DNA from: Thraustochytrium sp. TN22
Taxonomy: Eukaryota; Sar; Bigyra; Thraustochytrida; Thraustochytriidae
Direction: 5' to 3'
Length of the DNA stretch: 64,000 nt
Assembly: GCA_013306675.1 (NCBI GenBank)
Contig: JABLUY010000166.1
Span: 1-64,000 of the forward strand
In this document: one piece after another, positions 8,598-19,088 of the stretch
Layout of the letters: each line of letters opens with the position of its first letter
Numbering within the stretch: position 1 is the stretch's first letter
Notes under the pieces: generated by a model
Database searches by the model: none
What the model was told of the DNA's origin: nothing
Seen by the model: only the letters and a program-made list of their open reading frames with translations
Translations under genes and position numbers: made by a program

Positions 8598-10565
8598 CCC
8601 AGCAGCGCAGCCAGCGCAAGCTAGCTAGCTCGCTCGATGCGCGAACTGCCGCCAATCACTGTCGTCCTACCAGTACCACTGCAGCTATTGGTGGCAAGTG
8701 CGCCCTCTCAGGCCGTGCGGCGCAGCGGCCGCACCGTGACTGCACGACTCGGACGGTCACAACCACCGTCGCGCCGGCGGTAACTACGACGCAGACACGG
8801 TCCGCGTCGGCGTCAAGGCCGCGGTCACGGTCTGCGTCCGCAGGCGTCCGCAGCTAGCTAGGCCGCGCGTCTGAACTCTGAGGCGACTTCGTCACTCTCC
8901 AGAGGCGCTTCCCGGCTGCCGCCAGCCTGCTGCAAGCAAGCCTTGAGACAAGCGGCACCAGCCAGCCATCACCAGACAGACACAAACTGCGGGCAGCGCT
9001 GCGTGCGCCGGCGGCCCATCTCGCTCACTGGCAGGCTCCGAGGCTCGCCGCCGGGTCGCCGGTCCGCGTCCGGCCTCCACCGCTCCGCTGCAGACAGATG
9101 CGGCGGCTCGCCACCGCTCCAAGCCTGGCACTGGCAGCACTCCACCACCATAGCCTCGCCAGCGTGCTTTCCTTCAGCCGCAGCCGCATCCACGCCCTGG
9201 TTTTCGTGCTGTGTTTGCCTGTCCCAATCTTGCCAGCGGCCGCCAGCTGTGGCTGATGAGATGAGCAGAGAGCACTGCCCGACTGCCGGCTATCCAAGCC
9301 AGGGCTTCCTGCGCCCGGTGCCTTTCCTTTCAGCTGGTCTCGCGCGCTCCCAGGCTCGCAGGCTCGCACGCACGCGGTCACGCGCGCGCGCCCGCCGTGG
9401 TGATGGCCGCGGCCGCGTCCGCGTCGCCCTCGCGCGCGGCCTCGGCCTCCGACCCGAACTCCCGCCGGCCGCGGCCCTGCCAGTGGACAGTGGACAGTGG
9501 ACGGCGGCCCCACTCCACTTCACCAACCAACTTAGTAGGATAGCCTCCCTCCTGCAGTTGCACTCTCCGCGGAAAAAGTCGACAACCAAGCAACCATCCG
9601 AGTCGCATCGCATCGCAACCAACCAAAGCACGGCGAGCGAGCGCGCAAGAGCGAGCCTAGCCTTGACCGCGACGGCGGCCCTGAACTGGCAGCGCCGGGG
9701 GCTCTCCGGAAGGCGGCCGCGCGCGGCGTCAAGGCTCCGAGACGATACGAATCGTACCATCCTTCGCGGCGGTGGCTGGCTGGCTCGGCTGCCTCAGCCC
9801 TCCCGCCAGCCTGCCTGGCGCGTGGCTGGCGTACTTGCCAAGCCTCGCCACGGCCACGCTTACCTGCGCGCTCCGCTCAGGCTTCTTCCTGGCCCCGCGC
9901 AAGTCCAACCTCCGTGCCCGATCAACTGCCATTCGCATCCCTGCTGTGCGCGGCGTCATCGCCGCTCCGCAGCGCTGGCAGCTACGACTCCTGACATCCC
10001 GCTTCGCGCGCCTCGCTCGCTCGCTCGCGCGCCCGCTCGCGCCCTCGGCCGGTCAGCACGCCTCCCTCGCCGCGTCCACCGCCCGCGCGCAGCCCAGCGC
10101 TCCTGCCAGTGCCACTGCACGCCTGCACGTACAGCACTGGTACTTCCTTCCTCCTGCCGCGCCGGGCCGCCGAGGCCGGCTCGGCTCGGCTCGCCCGCGC
10201 TCGGCTCGCCCGCGCCGCCTCGCGCGCCTCGCCTCCCTCGCCGCGGCGCCTGCTGCCGCGCTGCGCGGCGCCGCGGAGCTGCGCGGCGCCGGCGGCGGCC
10301 TCCGCGGCCTCGACCTGGGCGCCGGCGGCCAGCCCGGCGCCGACCGCGACCGCGACTCGGGCAGCCCGTGCACGCGCGGCCGCGACAGTCCAAGTTTGCG
10401 CGGCCGCCGCGCACGCGCCGCGCCCGCGCTGCACCGGCCAGCCGGTCGCGGCCGCGCGCGAGCGGCGCCCGGACGCGGGCGCGGCCTCGGGGCGTACTTT
10501 CCGCCTGGCGCGAGGCGCGGCAGTGCCCTTTCGCGCGAGCCCTCCCTCAGCAGCGGCGGCGGCGG

Positions 10566-10610
10566 CGGAGCGGGGCGGGCGGGGCGGGGCGGGGCGGGGC
10601 GAGCGCGGCC
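10566..10610 (+). promoter_or_regulatory. GC-box-like run before the seven-helix gene
   Basis: Four to five overlapping GGGGCGGG/GGGGCGG units lie 46-90 bases upstream of the ATG at 10656. They look like Sp1-type GC boxes, but in a genome this rich in GC they may be simple-sequence expansion. The promoter role is inferred from position only. Confidence 0.35.
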
Positions 10611-10655
10611 GGGGCTGGCGGAGCGGCAGCTGCGACTGCAGGACGCAGGGCGAGG

Positions 10656-11867
10656 ATGGCGGACCTCTGCGGCAACACGGAGGCGTACCTGCTGCCGTTC
10701 TTCGCCTCGTACTACAGCGAGCCGTGGAACGCCGTGTGCGGCGCGGGCTCGTGCGTGGCGGGCTACTGCGTGTGCCCCGACGGCTGGACGGGGCTGACGG
10801 ACTTTATCAGCACCGAGGGCATCACGTGCGATGTGAACCTCGTGGCCATCAAGGTGCTCTGGGCGATCAACCTGGCCTACCTCGTCGTCAACTTGTTCGC
10901 GGTGCGCGAGGACGTCCTCGCCAAGCGCGAGCAGCACCGCGAGCTCGTCCTGCAGAAGGAGCTCGCCGGCAAGCGCTACGGCCTCTTCGACAACAAGGGC
11001 TACGTCGCCGTGCTGTCCTTCCTCGTCTTCTGCGCGCCCGCCACCTTTGTCGTCGGCATCATCAAGCTCGCCACCAACGATGAGCGCCTCGGCCACACCT
11101 GGCCCATGACGGTCTTCTTCTTCATCGCCAAGTTCGGCTTCTACATGTCCGCCTTCTTCTTCCAGCCGCAGCTGCTCGCCACCATCCTCAAGGGGTCGCG
11201 CGCACAGATCGCCCTCGTGCGGATGGCGCGCGCATGGGGTTTTATCAACATGCTCATGTCCATGTTTGTCGCCATCCTGCCCTTCATCACGCTCATCGCG
11301 TCGGACGGCTTCCGTGACGAGACCGCGCAGGTTGTCTATGTCCTCTACATGGCCGGCTCCGCGCTCACCATGCTGCTCAACGGTGTCCAGGCCTTTGTCA
11401 TCCAGGTCCAGTTCGACCGCATCATGAGCGGCGAGATGACCTCCAAGTCTGGCCGCGCCGAGGCCCTCAAGCGCAAGCTCTTCAGGTTCCAGCGCGGCAC
11501 CTACACGCAGGCCGCCGTTCAGGGCATCATCTACACCGCCTTCCTCTTCATCCCTTACCTGTGGAACAAGCACGACTACTTCCTCCCGGTCTCCTGGCTC
11601 GCCTTCCACGTGCTCTTTCGCAAGATGGCCACCTCCACCGTTACCACAAAGCGCGTCGGCATCTCCGGTACCGACAGCGCCTCGCGCTCCAAGGACGGCG
11701 ACGGCTCCTTCTCTTCCAAGAATTCCAAGGGCATCGAGCACCCGACCTCCTTTGTGCAAACCCACAGCGTCCTGCCGCCGCCCACAAACTTCGACGCCTT
11801 CCGCGACAAGGCGGTCAGCTTCCACGAGGCGCCCCCTGCCAATACCGACGACGACGACTATGTCTAA
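10656..11867 (+). CDS. Seven-helix membrane protein with EGF-like N-terminus
   Basis: The product is predicted to have 403 residues. The ATG at 10656 is the first one followed by non-repetitive protein. The N-terminal 55 residues hold a cysteine cluster, CGAGSCVAGYCVCPDGWTG, which resembles an EGF module. Seven hydrophobic segments follow at roughly residues 62-85, 110-133, 148-170, 190-212, 226-250, 286-304 and 308-325. The tail is cytosolic-looking: Ser-rich, then acidic (DDDDY). The order extracellular EGF, seven helices, soluble tail resembles a receptor, but no known GPCR family motif is seen, so function is open. It is convergent with the oxidase at 12324-13694. Confidence 0.75.
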   Translation: MADLCGNTEAYLLPFFASYYSEPWNAVCGAGSCVAGYCVCPDGWTGLTDFISTEGITCDVNLVAIKVLWAINLAYLVVNLFAVREDVLAKREQHRELVLQKELAGKRYGLFDNKGYVAVLSFLVFCAPATFVVGIIKLATNDERLGHTWPMTVFFFIAKFGFYMSAFFFQPQLLATILKGSRAQIALVRMARAWGFINMLMSMFVAILPFITLIASDGFRDETAQVVYVLYMAGSALTMLLNGVQAFVIQVQFDRIMSGEMTSKSGRAEALKRKLFRFQRGTYTQAAVQGIIYTAFLFIPYLWNKHDYFLPVSWLAFHVLFRKMATSTVTTKRVGISGTDSASRSKDGDGSFSSKNSKGIEHPTSFVQTHSVLPPPTNFDAFRDKAVSFHEAPPANTDDDDYV

Positions 11868-12323
11868 TCGTTGATGAGGCCTGAGCCATCTAGAGGAGGA
11901 GGAGCAGGTGCAGGGCGCGCCTCTCGTCTCGTCTCTCCGTGTGCCCTCGCCCAAGGATGCTCCTTAGCGGCTGCCTCTCTCTCGCTGTCGCTCTCTGCCG
12001 TTTGCCTGTCCGTCCGCCTGTCTACTCGCTCGCTCGCTCGCTCGCTCGCTCGCTCATTTGCCCATCCGTCTCACGTCGCGGCCCTTCATTTGCCCGTCGG
12101 CATCGCGACGTGCGGCCTTTCCCTTTATGTGCATTTCCGCTTGTCTCGATCGAACAAGCGGGCGTCTCTGATGATTTGATCTCACCTCTGTGTTGCAGAT
12201 TGACTCTCTCTGTCTATTTTTCGATGATCTGATGTCACCTCAGCGTTGCTCTTCAAGTTCTGGGGTTGGTACCATGGTACCATGGCAACCATTTCTTTTC
12301 TTCTTCGTCTTACACTTACTCAC
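11868..12323. other. Tail-to-tail spacer with simple repeats
   Basis: This lies between the stop codons of two convergent genes. It has a (CTCG)n tetranucleotide run (about 12025-12055), a diverged direct repeat with TCACCTC-GTTGC cores (12169-12199 and 12223-12252), and the palindrome GGTACCATGGTACC at 12268-12281. No gene is seen. Confidence 0.6.
12268..12281. repeat. Perfect 14-bp palindrome in a convergent spacer
   Basis: GGTACCATGGTACC is its own reverse complement. Its core GTACCATGGTA recurs at 18987-18997 in the next tail-to-tail spacer. It may mark transcript ends, but this is only a positional guess. Confidence 0.5.
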
Positions 12324-13694
12324 TTACTCCACGCGGCCAACGTCAAAGAGCTCCAACAGCTCTCGGTCCGTCGCGTCGGGGCCAGGACAATGGCCGGGCT
12401 GCAAGTGAGCGGCACTAAGAGCCGCCACTGCGCGCCCGGCGCTAAAGGTGCGCACCATACCGTGGCCACCAAACCCCACCGCAACAAACTGGCCAGCCCG
12501 CTCCGCCAGCGCGCCCACAACCGGCTTGCGATCCTCCGTGAAGCACATCAGCCCGGTCCACGTGTGTCGCACCGCAAACTTTGAGTCCGGGAACAGCTGC
12601 TCCAGAGCACGTACCAGACCGTCGCGCACTTGCGATTCCGGCTCGCCCTCGTCCTCGAACGGCTCGCCCTCCTCCGTCGCCAGATGCCGGCAGCCGCCCA
12701 AAATCACCATACCATCGCCAGTGCGCTGGATCAGATACTCCTCGTGGCTGCCCGGGCAGCTCTCAAACGTCAGAGAGCGAGGCGCCACACGCGGCCCACG
12801 GCCGTCCACTACCTCCGCCGCGATGCACTGGCCACGCACGCCGCGCACGAAGCGCTGCAGCCGCTCCGGCAACAGCGCGCGCCCGTACGCATTCGAGGCG
12901 TGAATCACGCAGTCCGCCATTACCCGAACCGACCCGCTTGCCATGTGCAGCTGCACGCTCCAGCCCTCTTGCTCACCCACCGCTTGCGCCGCGCCCTCCA
13001 CCCCCGCCAAGGACTGGTACGTCGGCGACACCGCGCCGACCCGGCACCCTGTCTGCACGCGAATACCGCGCTTGCGCGCCTCCTCCACGAGCGCCAGCAC
13101 CAGCCATCCCGGCACGAGCTGGCCCGCGCCCGACACCTCCACGCCGCTCAGGTGCTCCTCCGCGCACGCGGCGCTCACCGCGCCACCCTCATGCATCTCC
13201 CGGTTGTCCAGAAACCCCTGGCCCGTCTTTTGCGCAAAGTCGCGCAAAAACGGCTCCTCCTTGGCGTCCATGGAGAAGTGCACGCCGCCCGTCTCGTGCA
13301 GCTCGATGCGCTTGCGCGTCGCCTCGTCCGCGACCGTGCGCACGAACTCGCGCACGGCCCGCACGTCCGCCGCCTCCACACGCATATGCGCCTGTCCGGC
13401 CTCGTCCTCGGCCTCCGCGACTTCGCCCCACTGGTGGCCGCCATTTCGCCCTGTCGCGCCGTCGCACAGCCCGCGCGCCTCCACCACGAGCACGTCCTGC
13501 ACGCCCTGCAGGGCCAGGTGGTACGCGGCCGAGGCGCCCGTCAGCCCGCAGCCAACGATCACCACTTTGACGCGCTCAGGCACCTCGCGCTCGCCACCCA
13601 GGTCATTGATCTGCACGGGCTTGCCCTCGGGCAGCAGCGTGTGCCAGAACGGCGTCTTCAACAGGAGCGTCTCTGCCTCGTTCTCGGCCTCCAT
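12324..13694 (-). CDS. FAD-dependent amine/amino-acid oxidoreductase (DAO family)
   Basis: The product is predicted to have 456 residues. The dinucleotide-binding motif VVIVGCGLTGASAAYHL (about residues 44-60) is a Rossmann GxGxxG. It is followed by GLCDGATGRNGGHQWG, the GRNGGH signature shared with gamma-glutamylputrescine oxidase and related DAO enzymes, in which the FAD sits against this loop. The C-terminal FAD loop is FVAVGFGGHGMVRTFSAGR. Such enzymes oxidise an amine or amino-acid C-N bond to an imine with release of hydrogen peroxide; the exact substrate cannot be read here. No targeting signal is clear. The start at 13694 (MEAENEAETLLL) is preferred to the longer frame because upstream sequence is a GTGGC repeat. 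It is divergent from the LRR gene, with 363 bases between. Confidence 0.85.
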   Translation of the reverse strand: MEAENEAETLLLKTPFWHTLLPEGKPVQINDLGGEREVPERVKVVIVGCGLTGASAAYHLALQGVQDVLVVEARGLCDGATGRNGGHQWGEVAEAEDEAGQAHMRVEAADVRAVREFVRTVADEATRKRIELHETGGVHFSMDAKEEPFLRDFAQKTGQGFLDNREMHEGGAVSAACAEEHLSGVEVSGAGQLVPGWLVLALVEEARKRGIRVQTGCRVGAVSPTYQSLAGVEGAAQAVGEQEGWSVQLHMASGSVRVMADCVIHASNAYGRALLPERLQRFVRGVRGQCIAAEVVDGRGPRVAPRSLTFESCPGSHEEYLIQRTGDGMVILGGCRHLATEEGEPFEDEGEPESQVRDGLVRALEQLFPDSKFAVRHTWTGLMCFTEDRKPVVGALAERAGQFVAVGFGGHGMVRTFSAGRAVAALSAAHLQPGHCPGPDATDRELLELFDVGRVE

Positions 13695-14057
13695 GGTCTC
13701 GCTCTCCTGTGCGCCGCGCCGCGACCAAGGTCCCACCTCGAACCAAAGCGCCACGCCACGCCACGCCACGCCACGCCACCCTGCGCCACGCAGCGCCACG
13801 CTACGCTGCGCTGCCCCGTCCGGGACTGCGTTGGCTTTCGTAGCTGAGGCTGGATCCTTGTCGCTACAGACTGTGAGCCAGCCTGATCCGAGTCTGAGGG
13901 CGGAACTTGAGGAGGTGCGCGAACGCGAGAACGCACACACACGCGCAGAAAGCGAGCCTCCACGCGGACACCCCGCGCGCCAACCCAACTTCGGGCCACG
14001 TCAAAGCCACAGTGCTCTTGCGCAGCGCGAGGCGGCGGTTGCTGGCCAGCCTCGAAG
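13695..14057. promoter_or_regulatory. Bidirectional promoter region of oxidase and LRR genes
   Basis: This short head-to-head spacer must carry both promoters. Next to the oxidase start, at 13749-13780, the sense strand of that gene has a GTGGC pentamer array. The rest shows no TATA-like or other recognised element. Confidence 0.5.
13749..13780 (-). repeat. (GTGGC)n pentanucleotide array upstream of the oxidase
   Basis: About six GTGGC units, read on the strand of the oxidase gene, end roughly 55 bases before its ATG. The same repeat in the same orientation relative to the gene lies before RAD54B (34389-34436). Confidence 0.85.
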
Positions 14058-17000
14058 GTGCCCGGCTGGGCGCTCGACGCCATGGCGCAGGCCAACCCAG
14101 CCCTGCCCCCGCGCAGGCGGCGAAAGCGCCAGCGCGGCGCGACGACGCGCAACGTGGAGCCGCCGCAGTCGCAGCTGCCCTCCTTGCCGCTCGTGGCCGC
14201 ACAGCCGGCTGCTCTGCGGAACCAGCACAAGGAGCAGGGACAGGATCGGGGAGAGGTCGTGCAAGCGCCGCCGAGACACAGGGTTCCGTCCGTCAAGGTG
14301 CGGACCTTGCGCCCTGGTGACGAACCCACGCGCTTCGTGGTGCGGCCTGGCGACACACGGGAAACCTTTGTGGGTGAGGAGCCCGAAACGCATCCGGACG
14401 TCAGCTACACGGACTGGGTTGCGAAGCTCGGCTCGCACCGTGCGGCACGAGAGCAGCTCGCGGCCTTGCAAGAGGCCCGCGTTGAGCACGTGGCGTGGAA
14501 CCAGCGCAAGAACGAGCACGACGTCTTCTTGCAGATCGAGGAGCGGCGCGAGCAGGAGCGACGCTGGACGCGCGGGCCGGCACGACTCGCAGCAAATGTC
14601 GCCGAGGCCGTGCAGTTGGAGCGCCACCGTAAGCTGGAACGCATGGAGCTGCGCATGTCGGACCGCGCCGACGTCGACGTCCTGGTGCGCGAGGCGCCCC
14701 ACACGGACCGGCTGGATCTGCAAGGCAAGCTTCGCGACGACAATCAGGACCTCTTGCGTGCGCTCGTGCAGGACGATCGCGTGAATCGCGTGCTGGAAGC
14801 GCGCCTTGCGCGCAACGGTCTGCGAGCCCTGCCGGAGGGCCTGCATCTGCGCTTCTGGCGCCTGCGCGTGCTCGATCTCTCGCAGAATTACCTCGCGGCG
14901 CTCCCGAGCGATCTCGCCTTGCTGCGCACGGTGCAGGAGCTCAATATCCAGTACAACCACCTGGAGGAGCTCCCCGCAAGCGTCTTTGCGCTCCCCGAGC
15001 TTCGCCTGCTCGTCGCAGGGGGCAATACCTTCATGGCGGTCGAATCTCACGTGGCTCAGGCCAAGTTGCTGCGCACGCTCAAGCTCGATCGTAACAATCT
15101 CGTCACACTTCCGCTTGCGCTTTCGGAGCTCGACGCCTGCGAGGAGCTGGACTTGAGCCACAACGTCCTCGAGACGCTCGCGCTCTTTCCGCCCCCCGCG
15201 CAAGCCGCCATGTCGCCGGAGCAGATCCGCGCTGACATGCACAACTGGAAGTTCCTCGCGCATCCGGCCACGGGCGCCATTGGCTTTGTGCACGACCGCA
15301 CCGGGGAATGTCTGCGGTCTCTCGAGGCGCTGGAAACCCAGGCGGCCGCGGACGCGCAGGACCTCGCCATCGACGACGCAGCGCTCCTCGCCGGCTTCCT
15401 CGCTGGCGCCGACGGCGAGAGCGACCTGCCCGACGGCTGGACCGAGGCCGCCGAGGAGTCCTCCGGCGAAACCTTTTACCATCATGGCCCCACGGGACGC
15501 GCGCAGCGCACGCGGCCATCGCACCTCCCGGCGCCGCCCGGCGCCACGCCGCCCCCGAACCAGCGTGGCGGAGAGCACGACGTCGCCATTGCCCAACTCG
15601 ACCTGTCCAAGGTGCCCTCCAAGGCGGCGCTCGGCAAGCGCCGTATCAAGCAGCGCTATGCGCTGGCCCGCGCTGGCAAGCGTGAGTGGCAGTTCTGGAT
15701 GAACGACACCACGGGCGCCAACGAGTATGGCAACATCGTCACGGGCGAGGTTGTGCGCAGCGGCATCCCGCCGTCGCTCGACCGCTGGCACACACTGCAC
15801 CACCTGCGCGAGCTCGTTGTGCGCGGCAACAGGCTCACGGACCTACCGGCCAGCTTGGGCCGCCTGCCGCGTCTCGAGCGCCTCGAGGCCTCATACAATC
15901 AGATTGTGCGCGTGCCGGACGCCATCACTGGCATCGCCACGCTTCGCGTGCTCGGGCTGCGGGAGAACCGTCTTGAAGCGCTTCCAGAGTCGCTTGGCCA
16001 ACTCACGAGCCTGGAGTGCCTCGAGCTAGGCGGCAATCGCCTTCGGGACGTCCCGGAGTCTCTTTATCGCTGCGTGCACCTGCGCGTGCTAGACCTCACC
16101 ACGAACTGCATCGTGGAGCTGAACAGCCGCCTCGGAACGCTCACGCAGCTCGTTACGCTCTCGCTCGTAGACAACCCAGATCTGCAGCATCCGCCGCCCA
16201 CGGTGGCCCAGCGTGGCGTGCAGGCCATTCTCTGGGACTGCCGCGAGCGCGAGAAGCGCCGCATCATCGGGCAGCCGCCAGAGCCCACGCTACGGCCCGA
16301 CGTTGGCGTGGCCGGCGAGCACCGCGTCGTGGAGGGGCTCTATCACAAGAAGCTCGCCGCGGCCGTGGCGCGCGCGCGAGACGGGTGTGCTCAAGTTGCA
16401 CTTTTTCGGGCTGCGCGTGATGCCAGAGGCCGTTTTCCGCCTCGTACGCCTCCGCGAGCTGCGCATCTCGGGCCACGCCACGCTCACATCGCTGCCTTCG
16501 CAGCTTGCGCGTCTGCACCTGCTCGAGGTGCTCAGCTTCGCGGCCAACGGGCTCGAGACGCTGCCGCAGGAACTCTCCTTCTGGGCCAGCTTTCAGCGAC
16601 TGCGCGAGGTCGACCTGTCTGACAACCGGCTCACGTCGCTGCCGCCGGCAATCGCCATGCTCTCCTCGCTGCGTACACTCGCGCTGTCCGGGAATCAGCT
16701 CAGTACGCTCCAGGAGGCCTGCTTTGAAGGCAAGATGCGCCGCAGCCTGCAGCGGCTGCTCGTCAATAGCAACCGCCTGCAGAGGCTGCCCGAGGCCGTC
16801 ACCAAGCTGATGGCGCTGCAGGAGCTCCAGGTGAGCCGCAACAAGCTCGAGGCGCTGCCAGACGCTATCGGCGACCTGCACCAGCTCGAGCGCCTCCACG
16901 CGAGCAGCAACGCGCTGCGGGCGCTGCCGTGTTCGCTCGCAGAGATGCCGCGCCTCCGCTCGCTGCAGCTCGCGCGAAACGAACTCGAGCACCTGCAGCC

Positions 17001-18972
17001 GGCGCTCTGGGCAGGGGCCCTGCGCGACTCGCTCGAGGTGCTCAACGTGCAGGCGAACCGCCTGGTGGAGCTCGTACCGGAGCTGGGCGCCATGCGCGTG
17101 CTCCGAAAGGTGCTCTTCGACGGCAACCCAATCCACTCACCACCTGCCGACTTTGCCGGCAAGGCGTGGACCGCCGAGCAGGTGCTCGAGTACTGTGCGG
17201 AGCGTGGACGCCGACGCGACCTCATCGCCCGTTTGCTGCAGGCGAACGCGGAGCAGACGGGCTTCTTTGCGTTGGACGCCTCGTGCCTCACGCCACTCTG
17301 TCAAGGCGCCATCATGGACTCGCATGGCTTTGTCAGCGCGGATGCAGCGTCCGAGGTCGACGACCTCATCAATGGCTTCATGAACGGAGCATTCTGGGCC
17401 AAGGAGGAGTCCGGCTTTGACGTGGCGGACCGCATCGCCCACGTGATCGACGCCTCGCGCAACGCTACGTTGCGTATCGTGCTTCACGACTTTTACAGGC
17501 TTATCGAGATTGCGCGCGAGCACGATCTGCTGCCGCCCAAGGCCTTCGCGGCGACCCTGCGCGTTGGCTTCGGCCGCGATCACGAAGATGTGCCGAGCTA
17601 TGCCGTGCACCTCTCGGCAGTCTTCGGTGACGGGCCGGTCCTGCTCTTGGACAGCGACGATGAGGGCGACGACGACAGCGACTCGGTTGCGAACAGTCTT
17701 TCGTCGTCGGAGTCGGATGAGTACGCGTATTCGAGCGCGGAGTCGTCCGTCTCGAGCGACTCGGTCTTCTCGGAACCAGGGGACCATCCTTCGCTCGTGG
17801 AGGCCGTCGCGTCGCTGCGCCAGTGCTATGCCTTTCGCTTCCTGCACTCGCGTGAGATGCTGTTGACCGCGCTGCGTTCCTTTCACGGACCCTACGGCGC
17901 CGTCGCCTGGCTCGGGGCACCCTACGACTTTGCGACGCGCGAGCTGGCCTACCGCGAGTTTGACGTCGAGGCGGGGGAGGAGGAGACCGAGGAGAAGGAC
18001 AAAGACGCGGAAGCGGCGTCTGGAGCCTTGGCACTCCCGAGGCTCCGGGCCGCCGGCGCCAAGCTCGTGGCGCTCCTGCGGACCCCGCCGCCCGCGCCGC
18101 CGCCGCCGGAGCCGCCCAGAATCTACACGTTCAGGCCGTCCGGCGAGGAGGAGTTTCAGGACATTGTGGTGCTGATGCAGACGCTCTTCAGCGACGAGGA
18201 GGCGCAGCGCCGTGCGCGTGAGGAAGTCAAGCTGCGACGTGTGGTGAAGCTTGCGACCAAAGTCTTTGCGGAGTGGTGCGCGCAGGAGGAGGGCAAGAAC
18301 CGCCTCTCAAGCGTGTGCGTGGAACGCATGGGTCGCGCGTCCGAGACTCTGGCGCGCGCGCGTCGCGCCGCGACGCTTGCCAAGCAGAACCTCAGCGTGG
18401 CCCAGCAGAGCCAAATTGAGGCGGAGGACCGGGTCAAGGCCTTCCAAGCTGGTCAGCCGGAGCACCTGCACCACATCAAGAGCCCAGGCGAGATCGATGG
18501 GGTGCTGCAGGAAGCGCGCGAGGAGCTGGAGGCCTGCACCAAGGCTGCCGACACGGCGCAGCAGACGCTGCAAGGGGCTGTGGAACGCGGCAGGCTGCGA
18601 CTCAAGGACCTCATGCCACTCACGCAAGAAGACGTGACCCGCATCGTCGGCGCCCGCGCCGAGGCGCTGCAGCTGCACCGGTTTCGCCTCAAGGCGCTCA
18701 AGGCCGGGCTGCGCAGGCCGTGGGATGGCGAGGGCGGCGCGGCTTTCGAGGTGTGGCGCATCGCCAGGCAGCGCGAGATGGCCGACCTTGGAATTGAGGA
18801 CGCGACCGAGTTCCTGAGTGACGAGGATATGGAGGACCCGCCCGCGCAAGATCTCACGCAAGTTCTCGGCGACCTCTTCGCCTACGACGCCTACTTTGAT
18901 CTGCTGGACGCGGATGAGGAGGAGAAGGATGCGGAGGAGGATGGGGAGGAGAACGGCAGACTCACTGTCTGA
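14058..18972 (+). CDS. Giant leucine-rich-repeat protein with WW-like domain (frame break)
   Basis: Two overlapping frames, 14058 to about 16380 and about 16369 to 18972, encode one continuous protein of about 1,635 residues. The frame changes inside an alternating CG run (16368-16378) while LRR spacing and meaning continue. The N-terminus is basic (PPRRRRKRQR). LRRs lie at about residues 250-380. A WW-like module LPDGWTEA...FYHHGPTGR lies at about 456-495. More LRRs lie at about 575-720 and 780-1030. Then come an acidic DDEGDDDSDS segment, a Pro-rich patch and a long charged coiled coil, ending in an EEEKDAEEDGEENG tail. LRR and WW modules are protein-binding; a cytosolic scaffold is likely. 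The start may instead be the ATG at 14082. The break is either a two-base slip in the assembly or a real lesion. Confidence 0.75.
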
Positions 18973-19088
18973 TTTGTAATGATGGTGTACCATGGTAGTA
19001 TAGTGTACTGGGACCGGTTCCGCTGCTCGACCATGACGCGTTGCGCTGCATGCGCGCAATCGCCCGCTCGCTCGCCCCGCTAGCAGCT
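18973..19088. other. Short tail-to-tail spacer with GTACCATGGTA core
   Basis: Only about 116 bases separate the stop codons of the LRR and TBC genes, so both 3' UTRs must be very short or overlap. At 18987-18997 it carries GTACCATGGTA, the same core as the palindrome at 12268-12281. Confidence 0.5.

Larger units (their letters stand above)
8317..10655. other. 2.3-kb gene-free GC-rich region
   Basis: No convincing gene is seen. It starts with a T-rich stretch after the SWIM frame (8320-8337), then the direct repeat at 8528-8597 and AGCT/CTAG-rich stretches (8620, 8853). It holds several CACTGGCA/TGCCAGTG words (9125-9139, 9480, 10113). It ends in a run of GGGGCGG-type GC boxes (10566-10610) about 50-90 bases before the next ATG. 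The frame from 8943 that runs into the next gene is open only because of base composition. Confidence 0.5.

Noticed and set aside
8943-10655. Upstream extension of the seven-helix gene to 974 residues
   Set aside because: The added part is Arg/Pro/Ala simple sequence with no domain and passes through GC boxes; the membrane protein starts naturally at 10656.
10053-11954. 633-codon minus-strand open frame across the seven-helix gene
   Set aside because: It is antisense to a gene with clear membrane segments; it has repetitive His/Asp/Glu/Arg text with no domain. Long antisense frames are expected at this GC content.
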